Assembly (NCBI GenBank): GCA_009746045.1
Contig: RPFO01000213.1
Span: 4,857,502-4,921,501, forward strand
Direction: 5' to 3'
Origin: Mesostigma viride
Taxonomy: Eukaryota; Streptophyta; Mesostigmatophyceae; Mesostigmatales; Mesostigmataceae
DNA: 64,000 nt
Shown here piece after piece: positions 33,701 to 48,513 of the stretch (positions are counted from its first letter, which is position 1; every line of letters begins with the position of its first letter). The translations under genes were made by a program, and so were the position numbers. Under the pieces are notes generated by a model that was not told the DNA's origin, did no database searches, and saw only the letters and a list, made by a program, of their open reading frames with translations.

Positions 33701-35359
33701 CCTGCTTGGTTTTTGCTAGGGATGGCTAGGGCCTCAGCCTGCGACATATTCACATGCCACCTTACATCTCTTTCCTCAGGCATACCATACATTGCCGCAG
33801 TCATGGTGCAGCATACACATGTGCCACTACCCATGCTAATCTGTAGTAATGTATTTCTACCACCTGTCTGCCAAGGCAGCATGCATTATGCCCTCATTGC
33901 ACCCCTGTTCACGGTGCCACAGGGCATGACCATGCTGCATACTGCCCACACCATCGTCCTAAGGGTAATGCTGTGCGGATCCCCAACGGGACTGTATGAC
34001 TCGTTGATACATGAATCAGTTCATTAATTAACGCATCACGGCGCCTAAACCATCATTATATGGGCTAATGCTCCGCATTGGGGCTGCGCGACTAGATTAG
34101 TTAATTAATGAATTAATGCACCACATGCCTTGCCGTATCGTTCCCCATACATCGCCACGCTGTCTCGCCCCATCCCGAGCAGGCCGCCATGGCCCCTCAG
34201 AATGCATGCCTTCCACCAAACATTTACCATCTGTTCACTATTCGTTCACTGTGTGCGAGCTCTGGCATTCAAACCATGCTCTGCTGGGGATGGCTGCCCA
34301 TGCGCGCAAAGGGGTTGCTTTCCGTACTTGTTGGCGTGTGGGTGGGTGGGTGGGTGGGTGCATGACCATGTGTGCACATATTGGCCCATGCGTGCGCGTG
34401 TGCATATGGCAGGCGTGGGCTGGGTCATCTCCCTCCTCTTCACCGCGTGGGCCGCGGTGACCGTGCGCAGCATTACCGGGACCGAGATGCTCCCCGCCGA
34501 GCCGTCCGAGCCCGGCACGCCCTTCTCAACGAAAGAGCTCAAGCTGCTGGGAGGCATCGCCGCCGTGAGCTTGATCCTGCCCCTCGCGTTCCCGACCGCG
34601 CTAGGGTCCCTGGCGACCACGGCCGCGCCGTTCCTGGTCGCGTCCACCATGTTCGGCCTCGTCATGGGCAACATGATGCCGGCGAGCGTGAAGCAATACT
34701 TGCATCCAATCCTCACGTGCGCGTTCACCGCCCAGGCGGCGGTCGGGCTGCTCGCGCTCGGCACGGGGGACAACTTCATGCGCACGCTCAAGCTGTTCAA
34801 CCTGGCGCCCGGCACCGGCTGGGCGGCGGGCAACATCCTCATGGAGTTCCTGGGCCCCGTCGTGCTGAGCTTTGCCTTCTCCATGTTCAAGCAGCGCAAG
34901 ATCATGCAGCGGCACGCAGCCGAGATGTTCATTGCTGTGCCGGCGTCGGCATTATTCTCGATGATCACGACCGCGGTCGCGGGGCACGCGATGGGGCTTG
35001 ACACGGGCATCACGCGCGCGCTAATCCCGCGCTGTGTCACCGTCGCGCTCGCGCTGCCCATCTCGAGCCTCCTCGAGAGCGGGAACTTGTCCATCACGGC
35101 CGCGGCCGTTGTGCTCACGGGGCTCGTGGGCGCCAACTTTGCGCAGACGCTGTTGGACAAGTTCAACTTCAAGGACCCGATCGCGCGGGGGTTGGGGACC
35201 GCGTGCTCGGCGCACGGGCTGGGTACCGCGGCGCTCGCGGCCAAGGAGCCCGACGCGCTCCCTTTCTGCGCGGTCGCGTACGGGCTAACGGGAATCCTTA
35301 GCTCGCTCCTGGTGACCGTGCCGTTCATCCGCTCGATGCTGCTCGCGCTCGCTGGTTGA
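30735..35359 (+). CDS. PLGG1: Plastidal glycolate/glycerate translocator (LrgAB/CidAB type), three exons
   Basis: Inner-envelope carrier that exchanges photorespiratory glycolate for glycerate. Exons 30735-31201, 32768-32919 and 34413-35359 join into 522 codons with GT-AG borders. Exon 1 encodes a Ser/Ala/Arg-rich chloroplast transit peptide (about 80 residues, possible cleavage near VVCQA) and the first LrgA-like helix (FPSSLVGMGAIFVILLGLQ). Exon 2 has FIQRWMPVFYVTPLVQLPLA. Exon 3 carries the LrgB half: GPVVLSFAFSMFKQRKIMQR, HAAEMFIAVP, IPRCVTVALALPISSLLESG, DPIARGLGTACSAHGLGTAA and CAVAYGLTGILSSLL, all strongly like plant PLGG1. Length (521 aa) fits. Intron 2 holds a 63-bp tandem repeat and LINE relics. 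Confidence 0.96.
33437..33690 (+). repeat. 63-bp tandem repeat, about four copies, in PLGG1 intron 2
   Basis: Units share TTTATTGCAG, then CTATTCCTACTTTGGTAAAG and CCTTGAAT (TTGCAG at about 33472, 33537, 33599 and 33662). Each unit carries a motif resembling a polypyrimidine tract plus AG acceptor. Confidence 0.85.
33970..34110. mobile_element. Possible decayed LINE 3' ends in PLGG1 intron 2
   Basis: Two stretches, ATCCCCAACGGGAC with a TTAATTAA tail (about 33979-34030) and AATGCTCCGCATTGGGG with GTTAATTAATGAATTAATG (about 34066-34110), look like degenerate stem-loop plus tail remnants. Weak evidence. Confidence 0.35.
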
Positions 35360-35960
35360 GGCGGTTGATATACGATGGGGTGCAGAATTCTTAATGTTTG
35401 CATGTGCATGACGCGTATAATGCTGTGTATTCACGGCAAAGAGGATGTTCGGGGGACCTCAGCATCCAACTGCCGCAAGGTTGGATGTCAGCACAGCATT
35501 CTGGCCTTGGATGAGCACCCTTTTTCATGCAGCCCCATGGGCTACTGATTTCAAACATTTTTTGCTGTCTCGCTAGCTGCCATTACAGCCATGTGCAGTA
35601 GCTAGCTAGCTACACCGTGCAGGGCCAGGTTGGTGCAGCCATGTCAACAGTAAATGTATAGTAATGGTCTCGAGCTTAGTAAATCATCAATTGTACATGA
35701 TGCATGATGCCCCACGGTAACTGGGGGCATGCCGGCATAATCACGTGCTAAGGAAACTGCAACTAAACTTGACATTAAACTTTAAAACAATATCAACAAC
35801 GTTTTTTCTTACTGCATGGCAGCCTGGCTTGTGCATGTTACAGGAACATCGCATGCACATGAAAAAATCTCGCCGGTCGCAAATAGTGTGGCCCACATGA
35901 ATTACGCTGAATGTTGTATAGTGATTCCATCGGCTGTTCTTTATATTTCTTGCCACTTAA

Positions 35961-36220
35961 GGGGACGTGGCGCGCCGAATATTTTCCGCGCGAAAAAATT
36001 CGCGGCACCGGCCGTACCGTGAAAAGTGGGTGCTCCGTGCGCGCACCACTTGCGGAAGTGGCCATGGCGACTGCGTTTAGGCGAAACTAGCAATGTAGGG
36101 CTAGAGAAATGCAAAAAAAATGCTTGGATGTTGAAGACGATGATTTAATGATGTTGGATTGCGGCGGCAAGTGGCTGGTTTACAATGTCACTGCTTTCTT
36201 TTACTGCCATCGGCATGGGG
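35961..36220 (+). repeat. Dispersed repeat R2, copy 1
   Basis: About 260 bp, starting GGGGACGTGGCGCGCCGAAT and ending CCATCGGCATGGGG. The most diverged of three copies (others 47591 and 54858). Contains CCGTACCGTGAAAAGTGGGTGC and GGCCATGGCGACTGC. Non-coding. Confidence 0.8.
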
Positions 36221-37769
36221 GGTAATCTGCATTTTTTGGTCGCGCGGAATAAAATAGAATTCGTGATTGCGGCAGTAAATTCTCAGTTTTGGGGGTCTTT
36301 TTGACCGTGAAGGATGCATTCATATCGGTAGCATCGAATTCTAAACCGAACGGGTGCTTTTTGCTACATTTTCGGCCATTCTCGGTAAGTATTTTTTCAG
36401 GCCTGCGCAGTGCATGTCGGAACCTTCCATGGAAGAACGGCCGTTGTTGCGCGCCTGGGCGAGGGATCTACGAGGGCAAGGTATAGATTTGTGGCGACTG
36501 TTATCTACTATCAGTTCTTTCTTCGAAGAGCTCATCGTTCGAAGTTTTTTGCGTTCGTTTTGGTCAGTTTCCGCCAGTTAACTCTCCGTTGCTTGCCGTC
36601 GTGTTGACGAATACCTGGCAGCTTTAGCTTGTTTTCGTTGATGTCTTGATCAAATCCGCTTCAGTCTCAGCCGATAGATCCTAGGGAAGGCGTAAGGGAT
36701 TTCATAGCACGTGTTCTGGCAAGGATGTTGTGCGTATGGACGCTTCTTGTTGTGTGATAGTGACGCACCCTTTCCTCGCAGCGGCATCACAGCGGTCAGA
36801 AGCTGAACGGCCGCCACTGGTTTCTTTGCATTTTATCGTGCAGGGAAGGAATTTTTTAAATCGACGATCATGTTGGAGATATTGCATTTGTGTGACTGCA
36901 TGTAGATAGCTGCCATCATTGGTTTATTTTAGCTTTCCTTGTTATGATGATGTGACAAGACAGCAATGTTGCTGAGCCAACCATGGTTGACATGGTTGAC
37001 TGCATACAAGCTTTGTATGCCATGATCTCCTTGGTTCCTTGCCCTCCATAGTTCCAGTTTGTTGCCCATGTCGGGTAGGGCAGTTAAGGAGTTGTTGCTG
37101 TGTTGGTAAGCTTGGTTGGCATAACCCTTACAATCTAACCTGGGAGAAACATAGAAAATGCTGGTAATGCATGTTAGTGCCATAATCATTATTGCTATTC
37201 ACGTACTTATAAGTCTGGCCATGCTCGAGGGACGGTGAAGGAGTATGAGGTGCGTGGCCACCCCTTTGTACTTCACAACATATTCAGCATGGATTTGATC
37301 CATGTTGATGGCATGTAAAGTGTGATTGTGTTTACTTGCTTTCTGAGTGGTCCTTAGCGCCTTGTCAGGTAGTGAGTGGTCGTCTAGGAAACCCATCAGT
37401 GCGTGCCACAGTGACCCCCAACCTTGAGCATGTGTCGTCATCAGTGTGCTAGAGTTAATTATATGTGCTTTTGATCATAGATTTGCTGAGTTCTTGGCAT
37501 GAAGTTTACAAGGTAACCTTGGGTAGAGTATAGTGTATGCTCTCTTGGCATGTATGCCTAGCGATCGTGTTGCTATGCTTGCGCTGGCAAGGTTGGCCAT
37601 GCCGAGGGCAGGTGAGGGAAGATGTGGTGCCTAGCCGTTTGCTTATGTTTTGTGATCGAGTGGGGCATGCTTTCTGGCTTTTTGGATGGAAAACAGCATG
37701 CCTAAGTGGCCATATACAAAGAAAACCCCCTTAAGCTTATGTTCAGGTTTTAGCACGCATAACCTTATT
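36221..37769. other. No recognised feature
   Basis: Short frames only, no family motif, no clear repeat. It may include promoter or UTR sequence for the PHD ORF downstream. Confidence 0.5.
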
Positions 37770-37790
37770 ACTTGAGCTAGACTTGTCGGA

Positions 37791-38069
37791 ATGACCTGTG
37801 TTAAGGGTGGCTGCCACGACGTGATGCAAAGGGAGGGGCAGGGGGACGATGGGGAAGGTAGCAGTGATGATGAGAATGATGTTGATGATATTCCTTGCCT
37901 TGCATGTGCGTCCCCGGATGAAATTGACGGTGTCCCTTTCCTGCTGTGCAGCACATTCGGGTGCAAGGGAGGACTGCATGGGTGCTGCGCTGATCCCCCG
38001 TTGACTAAGGAGCCCAAGGGGGATTGGTTTTGTCCTGCCTGCCTTGTGCAGGATGCTTACAAGGGCTGA
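37791..38069 (+). CDS. Small PHD-finger protein or fragment (92 aa)
   Basis: ATG at 37791 overlaps the 29-bp repeat; stop TGA at 38067-38069 abuts repeat R1. An acidic Asp/Glu/Ser run (residues 19-33) precedes a complete Cys4-His-Cys3 zinc finger: C36, C39, C53, C58, H63, C66, C81, C84, with the typical Trp (W79) two residues before the last Cys pair. PHD fingers usually read histone H3 tails. With no other domain it may be an exon of a larger gene, or a transposon-borne finger, cut off by repeat R1. Expression is unproven. Confidence 0.6.
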   Translation: MTCVKGGCHDVMQREGQGDDGEGSSDDENDVDDIPCLACASPDEIDGVPFLLCSTFGCKGGLHGCCADPPLTKEPKGDWFCPACLVQDAYKG

Positions 38070-38530
38070 TATCAAAGAGACAACCAGCGCAGGCCAGAAA
38101 TCGGGAGAATCCGGACCATGGTAGCTCGAGCCTGCCGTTATCTTTTCCGCGTTTTCGAGTCGTTCAGGATGATGAAGATGAATGGTGATGGAAATGTGTA
38201 TCCTTGTGCATTGAAATTATGGCTGGCTTACGTGTGGAGCGACTAGATGACCTAGACGGTGGGGCCGGAAACAGCATGCTTGATCAGGGCGTGTGTTTCT
38301 AGCCTAACTGGCCGGGAGTGTCTAGTGGTGAGCACCATTGCTGCGATCGCTCTCCCACCATTTACGAGGAAATACCCGCAAATGGAAAACCACTGAAAAG
38401 GTCTAGCTAGTCAGTCATCACGTTAGCCATGCCATGATTCCAAACGTCCAAGAACTGCACACGGTGCAAAGGCAAAAAGCCGGAGGACAGCACTTTCAAA
38501 TGTGCGGCGGGAACCAAAAGCCCGCGGATG
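38070..38530. repeat. Dispersed repeat R1, copy D (longest)
   Basis: Starts ATCAAAGAGACAACCAGCG. The uninterrupted equivalent of copy C, continuing to at least TGTGCGGCGGGAACC at about 38516. The downstream limit is unclear. Confidence 0.82.
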
Positions 38531-39261
38531 CCAGAAAACATCGTGTTGCGGCAGCGACGCGACGATGTGGACAACGAATCCAGTGCCAAGCTCGGAACGG
38601 CCGCAAAGGAGATCTGGCATCACAGGGTTCAGATGTGCGGAGATACTATGCGATCCAGCCGGTCCACGACCTGTTTGTAGAGCTTGTGCCAAGGGGCAGC
38701 ACCGAACAGATGTGGGTGACGTTGCAAAAAACATCGGACTTGACGGAGCATAATGGCTGATATAGTGACATTTTCTGTTTTAGCGGGCATTTTTCTGAAA
38801 ACACGTCTGACGCAATAACTTGAGCTAGACTTGTCGGAATGACCTGGGACTTGGAACACTGCTGTCCCCCTGTTAGCCGGAATTTTTGTTGATTTTGTGG
38901 CCTTATCGGAAGTGTTTATGATATGTTTATTCCCAATGTCCGGTAAAAAATGACCTGTTTTGCGGGAAAATTAATAACTGTTCAAGGTTTTGCCATTTCC
39001 ATGATGTAAATAGCTCAGCAAGCTACAAACTCAGGGAACTATATGACCTTGATTTTTGGTAGCCAACAAATAAGTGCATTGGCTGGGGCATACCCAGCCC
39101 TAATTAGCGTCTTTTGCTATTTATAGCGCATTATTGGCGTATATATGGGGGTAGTACCCCCAACAAGTGCATGGACAACTCACTAGAGATGTTATTTAGT
39201 GCCCCCAATCATAATTCAGCATTGTGCAAATGAATTTCAAGTGATATTAGCATATGTCAGA

Positions 39262-39831
39262 TTATTTGGGTTTTGGGGTGCCACCTCCCCTTAAGTTAAG
39301 TAACACTTGCGTGTCATTGCGCATGGGCATGCCACGGAGTACTATGCCAATCTTATACCGTGATTGTCCTACCTTGCCTCCAATCTCGAATAAAATGGCG
39401 ACCCTTCTTGTGCTTAACCCCAGGATAGGGGCAATCTCCGCGAAAAAGAGGCATCCAGTCCACGACAAATCGAGGGTAAAGTAAAAGAACATTATCAGGA
39501 ACATCCACACCTCTTCCAAAGTTTTTGGCCGGCCGCTTTTCCTCGTCTTATGGAGTTTGTTGTCAAGTATTTCGTTAACAGTTGGGAAATACTCGTCTTC
39601 TTCGGGAGGTCTATTTCGTGCCTCCGTTGCTGCCCTGGTTCTAGAGTCCTTGCCACATTTGGGTTTTCTACCCCTTCGCTTCCCACTCGTACGTACTACT
39701 AGCCTGGGAAGGCCCGGCCTGGCCACCTTCGTTGTCCGCCATTTGAAACCCTGATTGCGATTTCTAATCCGCAACACCGCAGAGATAAGCGAAAACACAC
39801 CCACCCAGAGAAAAGTAACACGCAATATCAA
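39262..39831 (-). CDS. Unknown protein fragment (up to about 190 codons)
   Basis: Open minus-strand frame with a basic Lys/Arg-rich stretch (GKRRGRKPKCGKDSRTRA), then TVNEILDNKLHKTRKSGRPK, TLEEVWMFLIMFFYFTLDLS and RRVAILFEIGGKVGQSRYKI. The composition looks coding. There is no ATG at the left edge of the frame (it opens at TTG), so it is an exon or a relic. The block resembles N-terminal regions of transposon-encoded proteins only in a general way; no family is assigned. Confidence 0.35.
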   Translation of the reverse strand: MILRVTFLWVGVFSLISAVLRIRNRNQGFKWRTTKVARPGLPRLVVRTSGKRRGRKPKCGKDSRTRAATEARNRPPEEDEYFPTVNEILDNKLHKTRKSGRPKTLEEVWMFLIMFFYFTLDLSWTGCLFFAEIAPILGLSTRRVAILFEIGGKVGQSRYKIGIVLRGMPMRNDTQVLLNLRGGGTPKPK

Positions 39832-41530
39832 GACATGCCCAACGTAATATCATTGCGCGGTCAAGTAACGATCGCGACGCTGTCGTGGCTGACCTGTGTT
39901 ATCATGCGACTTGGACTGAAAAATGCTGGCTATGGCGGCGGGTCAAATCGGGTCTGTTTGGGAGCGGGCATGATGGGTTTCCCGCCTAATTCCGCAGGAG
40001 AGATGGAGCCGGGCACAGTGGGACAGTGGGCTGCCAGAGGTATGGAGAACAAATCAACATTATTTTGCTCTCGGCGTACAGGGTGTCGGGCTGTCGCAGA
40101 CGGCAATGCGCGGGTTAGGGCAGCAGGATAGTACAGTCATTCACGCCTTAAGGTCGACACCCATCGTCGGCCTGTCGTGCCCCCAAAACAGGAAAGTGAG
40201 GCACTTCTGTGACTACTGCCGTCCGTGATAGCAAACCAATTTGCTGGCGGCTGCCACAATTCTGTGAGTCGACCGGTCGTTGGTCGACCCTGCGACAGCT
40301 GCCTGCTTTCGTCCGCTCCTAAGGACCGTATATGTCCACTTGTCCAGTGCCCCGATAGTACCACCGATACTAAATATATCCGGCCCTCGGCCAGCATACA
40401 GGCTGGTTAGGCCAAAAGAGTCGAAATTGTGTAAGGTGCCCTTAACTTTTTACACACTTTTCCAAAAATAGTGCAAAATAGCTCAAAATTCGTGAAAAAA
40501 TATTTTTAAAACATCTATGTTGAGAAAATGCCACTTTTGCTGACAAAACTCACGGCTAAACAAGCATATTGTGTTTCCCCTGGTTAAGTTAACATGGAGA
40601 CAAGCCACAGCTCCAGCCAATAGTGTGGCAGGTAAAAAAAAATTGCAAAAATATTCATCAAATCAGAAATAAGAAGTAAAAAATAAGTTCCTGCGGGGCA
40701 CAGGCAAGATTCCCATGAATCTGGGAGTTATTCACATAGTACAGATATGGCTGCAAGATACTGCCACTAACCATACCCTGGACATAACTTGACCTTCCGG
40801 AAAAAATACTTGGGATCTAAAGATTCTGAGACCAGATTTGAACGCAGCTCATTATTCCCCATCGAACTGTGAGTCGAGCGGTCGAGGAAACCGATGGCTT
40901 GTACGGTAAAATTGCGATACAAACTGGGAGATATCTGTCTGGTTCAGAAAGTACTTCTGTAACCGACAGTAGATCAAATAATTTTCGACCGCTCGACTCG
41001 CAGTCGCATCCGTCATGAAAAACTGCCAGGCAAATGTACTTTCAGCTTCTCCAGATTCGCTCTCAATTTTCCGGAAGCGCTTGCTGACACTATAAGGGTC
41101 ACTATAGCCTAACCAGCCTGTACAGAATTCTCTGCAGCTGACTGCGGCGTGGGACCCAACCAACAACAACAACAACAGGATGTACAGCACTTTTTCGAAT
41201 GGTTCCCTCAGGGTCAACTCTTGGGGCTGACCCTGGTCTGACAAGCATCAGTGAGCATGGCGCGCATGCATGCATGCTGGTCAGAGGACAGGGAGACGAC
41301 TTCGGGCAGAGCCATGACTGCACTAGCCAACCAGGCGCGGACAGCTGTACACTGGGCCACTGCCCTAGGCGCTTGGGAACGGGCGCGTGACGTTGTTGGA
41401 CTGGGCCCTGTTTCCATGCGTGCGGCAAGCGGGATCCATTAGGCCAGGCATTATCATCGCTGGTTTAGAGGCCTGCGCTCCCTGCATAATATCTGCGTGC
41501 AAGGCCAAGACTCCTTTGTTTTCGGGAAAC
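39832..41530. other. No recognised feature
   Basis: A minus-strand frame at 40852-41244 includes a Leu run encoded by a CAA repeat (41159-41178) and is not supported as a gene. Otherwise unassigned intergenic DNA. Confidence 0.5.
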
Positions 41531-45522
<3,992 letters not shown>

Positions 45523-45987
45523 GATCATGATGGTGCCCCCTGGTCCCTGCGTGCCAGCTTTAAAGATCGTTGGAGACTCGCAGGACAGGGTCCTCTGCTC
45601 TAAATGTTCTGGCAGTGCAGCAAACAGTCATCTGCTTTTTTGCAGGTTACCACCTGCAGGCAAGGATCGTTAGTAATAGCCATAGCTCAGTTCGCTTCAA
45701 AGCTGCAAGATCTTTGGGTTCGGCCTTCAGGTGGCTTTTGAACGGTGGGTTTCGGTTTCAAAAAGATCCTTGGGACGCACTTGCTCGTTCTATCAGGCAA
45801 GTACTCCAATGATGCACAAAGTGGGAAAACTTCGTATACAAGCCGATATGTTTGGTGTGGTTATGCAGTATGAAGTGAGACAACTATGCCTGGACGCATG
45901 GCGATCCAACGCCGTGGTTTGGTTATGCAGAACTGTTGGCTTGTTGTCTTTTTTTTTATGCAAACAACTCCTCAACACATATATATC

Positions 45988-46108
45988 AAGGAGACAACGA
46001 GCGCAGGCCAGAAATCGGGAGAATCCGGACCATGGTAGCTCGAGCCTGCCGTTATCTTGTCCGCGTGTTCGAGTCGTTCAGGATGATGAATATGAATGGT
46101 GATGGAAA
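45988..46108. repeat. Dispersed repeat R1, copy E
   Basis: Starts ATCAAGGAGACAACGAGCG and stops after GGTGATGGAAATGTGTAG, next to an ORF2 tail. Confidence 0.82.
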
Positions 46109-46123
46109 TGTGTAGCCTGCAGA

Positions 46124-46296
46124 ACAAGAAGCGGTGGCAGAAGAATGTCCAGGGCTCACACGCCAGCCCCTGTGGGCAAGCCCCCCCCCCCCCAAGAGGA
46201 AGGGGCGTTTGGCTGAGTAGTGTAGTTAGGATTTTCTAGACTAGATAGCTTAGACTTAGGTTCGTTCGATTACGCGGCTCCGCCCACCTCCATCCA
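46124..46296 (+). pseudogene. LINE family-3 ORF2 C-terminus and 3' UTR (truncated)
   Basis: Reads QNKKRWQKNVQGSHASPCG and PPPPKRKGRLAE then stop (about 46219), homologous to the ORF2 end on the minus strand at 46440. The 3' UTR breaks off at CCATCCAT, before its stem-loop, where the minus-strand copy begins. Confidence 0.75.
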
Positions 46297-47512
46297 TTAA
46301 AAAAAATTAAATTAAATTATAACATGCCTCCGTTGGGAGATCATGTAGCACATATTCCTTGATGGTTGGGTGGGATGGAAGGAGCCGCGTAATCGAACTA
46401 ACCTAACTCTAATCTAGCTAGTCTAGAAAAATCCTAACTACACTACTCATCAAAACGCCTTCTCCGCTTGGGGGGAGGTGGTTTGCCCACAGGGTCGGGC
46501 GTGTGAGCCTTGACAATCCTCTTCCACCGCGTCTTGTTCTGCATGGCAGTCCAAAGAAGGGAGAGAGATTGGATGCGGTATTCAAACTGGGCTGGGACCA
46601 GTAGGTCATCCAGCAACATCTGTACGTAGTTCGTGACATGTTTCCCTACCTTTTGGGGAATGTCCTTGGGGCCAGGCCAGGTCAGAATGTGCCGTCCTGG
46701 CTGGCCAAGCCGCTGGGGGCCGGCCAGACCTTGGAAGGGCGGTGTCGACCTGGCTGGTGCGAGCAAGGTGTCCTACAAATGCTTTCCTACGCTGTCTAAT
46801 CTCGTCCGAAATACGGGGCATGCCCTGATACAAAGACTCTGATGACGGGCGCTTAGAAAACCCTACGTTGAGGACCTGTCGGAGCATCCTGTAAACTGTG
46901 CCGTCAAGCCTAGATGCCAGTGTGGGTGTGATTGTCCACGCCTCGGCGCCATACGTGAGCACCGTAAGGACGAGGACCTTGAAGAGCATGCGCTTGCGGT
47001 GGTCGCCCAGGCCCTTGGAGCGCCAGTAGGTGTTGAGCGAACGTAGCCTAGCCCAGGCCAGGCCGATGCGGGTGTCCACATCGTCGGCGGTGTCAGGGAG
47101 CCAGCTCCCTAACAGCTTGAAGCGATCGCGGAACGGGACCGTCGTCCCGTCGAGCAGGCGCGGCAGCGGCGGTGTACTGGAGGCCCCAATCACCATCGCC
47201 TCAGTTTTGACACTAATCTCCAACCCCACCGCCCTCGCCTCCAGGCCCAGACAGTCCAGCCAGGTCTGAAGGTGCTCGGGGCGCGCGATGAGGGTGGTGT
47301 CATCCGCATAAATCAGGTCGGCCAGGCGGTAACCAGGTCGAACCCCGCCATGCTCTTTCTCGTTAAGGATGTCCAAGCCTGGCTCGAACCCCTTAAGAGC
47401 AGTAAAGCGCGCACGTGCTCGGCGCATGACGTGATCCACGACGATAATGAACCTGGGTATGGGGACAGGACACAACCTTGCCACACCCCGTGGTGAAGGG
47501 GGAATGGTGTCC
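46297..47512 (-). mobile_element. 5'-truncated LINE (family 3) carrying ORF2
   Basis: AATTT-type tail (46300-46320), stem-loop 46322-46346, 3' UTR, then ORF2 reading leftward from about 47512. The best-preserved ORF2 copy in the window. Confidence 0.85.
46440..47512 (-). pseudogene. LINE ORF2 reverse transcriptase, palm/thumb to C-terminus
   Basis: An RT motif-B block (HHGVWQGCVLSP, near 47480) is in a different frame from the rest, so one frameshift exists. The main frame holds RLADLIYADDTTLIARPEHL (catalytic YADD), ARAVGLEISVKTEAMVIG, FRDRFKLLGSWLPDTADDVD, then the thumb-like LTVLTYGAEAWTIT and RRKAFVGHLARTSQVDTALP. A second frame supplies the C-terminus SLLWTAMQNKTRWKRIVKA and PPPPKRRRRFDE. 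Endonuclease and the N-terminal RT are absent through 5' truncation. Confidence 0.87.
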
Positions 47513-47590
47513 TCCATCCATCCAGCAAGGAATATGTGCTACATGATCTCCCAACGGAGACATGTTATAATTTAATGTAATTTAATTTAA
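47513..47590 (+). mobile_element. LINE family-3 3' terminus
   Basis: CCTCCATCCATCCAGCAAGG, stem-loop 47541-47565 (ACATG/CATGT, bulged A, TCTCC/GGAGA, loop CAAC) and an AATTT-type tail. It abuts the 5'-truncated end of the minus copy and repeat R2. Confidence 0.82.
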
Positions 47591-47857
47591 GGGGACTCGG
47601 CGCGGCGAATATTTTCCGCGCCAAAAAATTCCGCGGTACCCTCCGTACCGTGAAAAGTGGGTGCACGGTGCGCGCACCCCTTGCGGAAGTGGCCATGGCG
47701 ACTGCTTTTAGACGAAACGTGACAAATCTGGCCCGCGGAAAGCAGAAAAAATGCTCGATTGTTGGAGGAAATTAGTTACTGATTCTAATTTATGGCCGGT
47801 GGGATAGTTGCGATCTATAATGTCGCGGGCTTTTTTTCTTTGCCATCGGCAGGGGGG
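47591..47857 (+). repeat. Dispersed repeat R2, copy 2
   Basis: GGGGACTCGGCGCGGCGAAT to CCATCGGCAGGGGGG; very close to copy 3 at 54858. Confidence 0.85.
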
Positions 47858-48513
47858 GTGGGCGTCCCCAACATCTACTGCTCCAATTTTGGTACTTTTG
47901 AAATTCCATGCCTGGAGCGCAAAGTTTGCAATATATGTGCCGTTTGTAGCTCTAGCTCTATAATAACCTGACCAACCCCGCATTCCTCAAAGTAGCACTT
48001 GTTGCCTATTCTCATTATGCGAATCACATGATTAGGATCTGCTTCACGATTGCTAAATTGCTCGAGATTCAATTAAGAATGATTGAGATCAATAAATGAT
48101 GAACCAAATAAACCAAACTAGGCCACTTGACAAGTTCATGATCCATTTAAATTGTACAATTAAGCGATTAATTAATTCATAAATCATACATTACATGGGA
48201 TACCCCCGTCGACGAGCTAGTGGTACGTACAATGAAACATTTGAGTTTGTAACATGTCTCCATGGATATATACATGTATGCTGGACCTCGCGCATCTCAG
48301 CCCTCTAAGAAATGTTATTTGAACTCAGGTCTAGATCTAAATATATACATGATCTGGATAATATTATACACTTCCTTAAAAGAGCATGAATCGAGCTTTA
48401 CAATTCAGGACAAGGAACTCGTTTGCAAATCACGGCTGAAAGGCAAGTGCTCACAACGAAGCACGTGCTCTCAAGGCTGTCCACCTCGTCCAACCAAGCC
48501 CGGGCGAGCTGGC
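47858..48513. other. No recognised feature
   Basis: AT-richer DNA with one TTAATTAATT stretch near 48169 but no stem-loop. Minus-strand frames at 47875-48072 lack family motifs. Confidence 0.45.

Larger units (their letters stand above)
37770..38846. repeat. 29-bp direct repeats bounding the PHD ORF and repeat R1 copy D
   Basis: An identical 29-bp sequence beginning ACTTGAGCTAGACTTGTC occurs at 37770-37798 and 38818-38846. Weaker similarity (GTTTTAGC..GCAT) extends to its left. The interval could be a duplication or an inserted segment. Confidence 0.75.

Noticed and set aside
34246-35409. 387-codon frame antisense to PLGG1
   Set aside because: Mirror of GC-rich coding sequence of the true gene; the plus strand has a clear family match.
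40852-41244. Possible small secreted protein with Leu-rich signal (minus)
   Set aside because: The Leu run comes from a CAA repeat, the frame opens at TTG and there is no supporting motif.
46124-47590. Twin-priming inversion as the explanation of opposed LINE ends
   Set aside because: The inverted portion carries its own 3' stem-loop and tail, which twin priming would not produce; separate insertions fit better.
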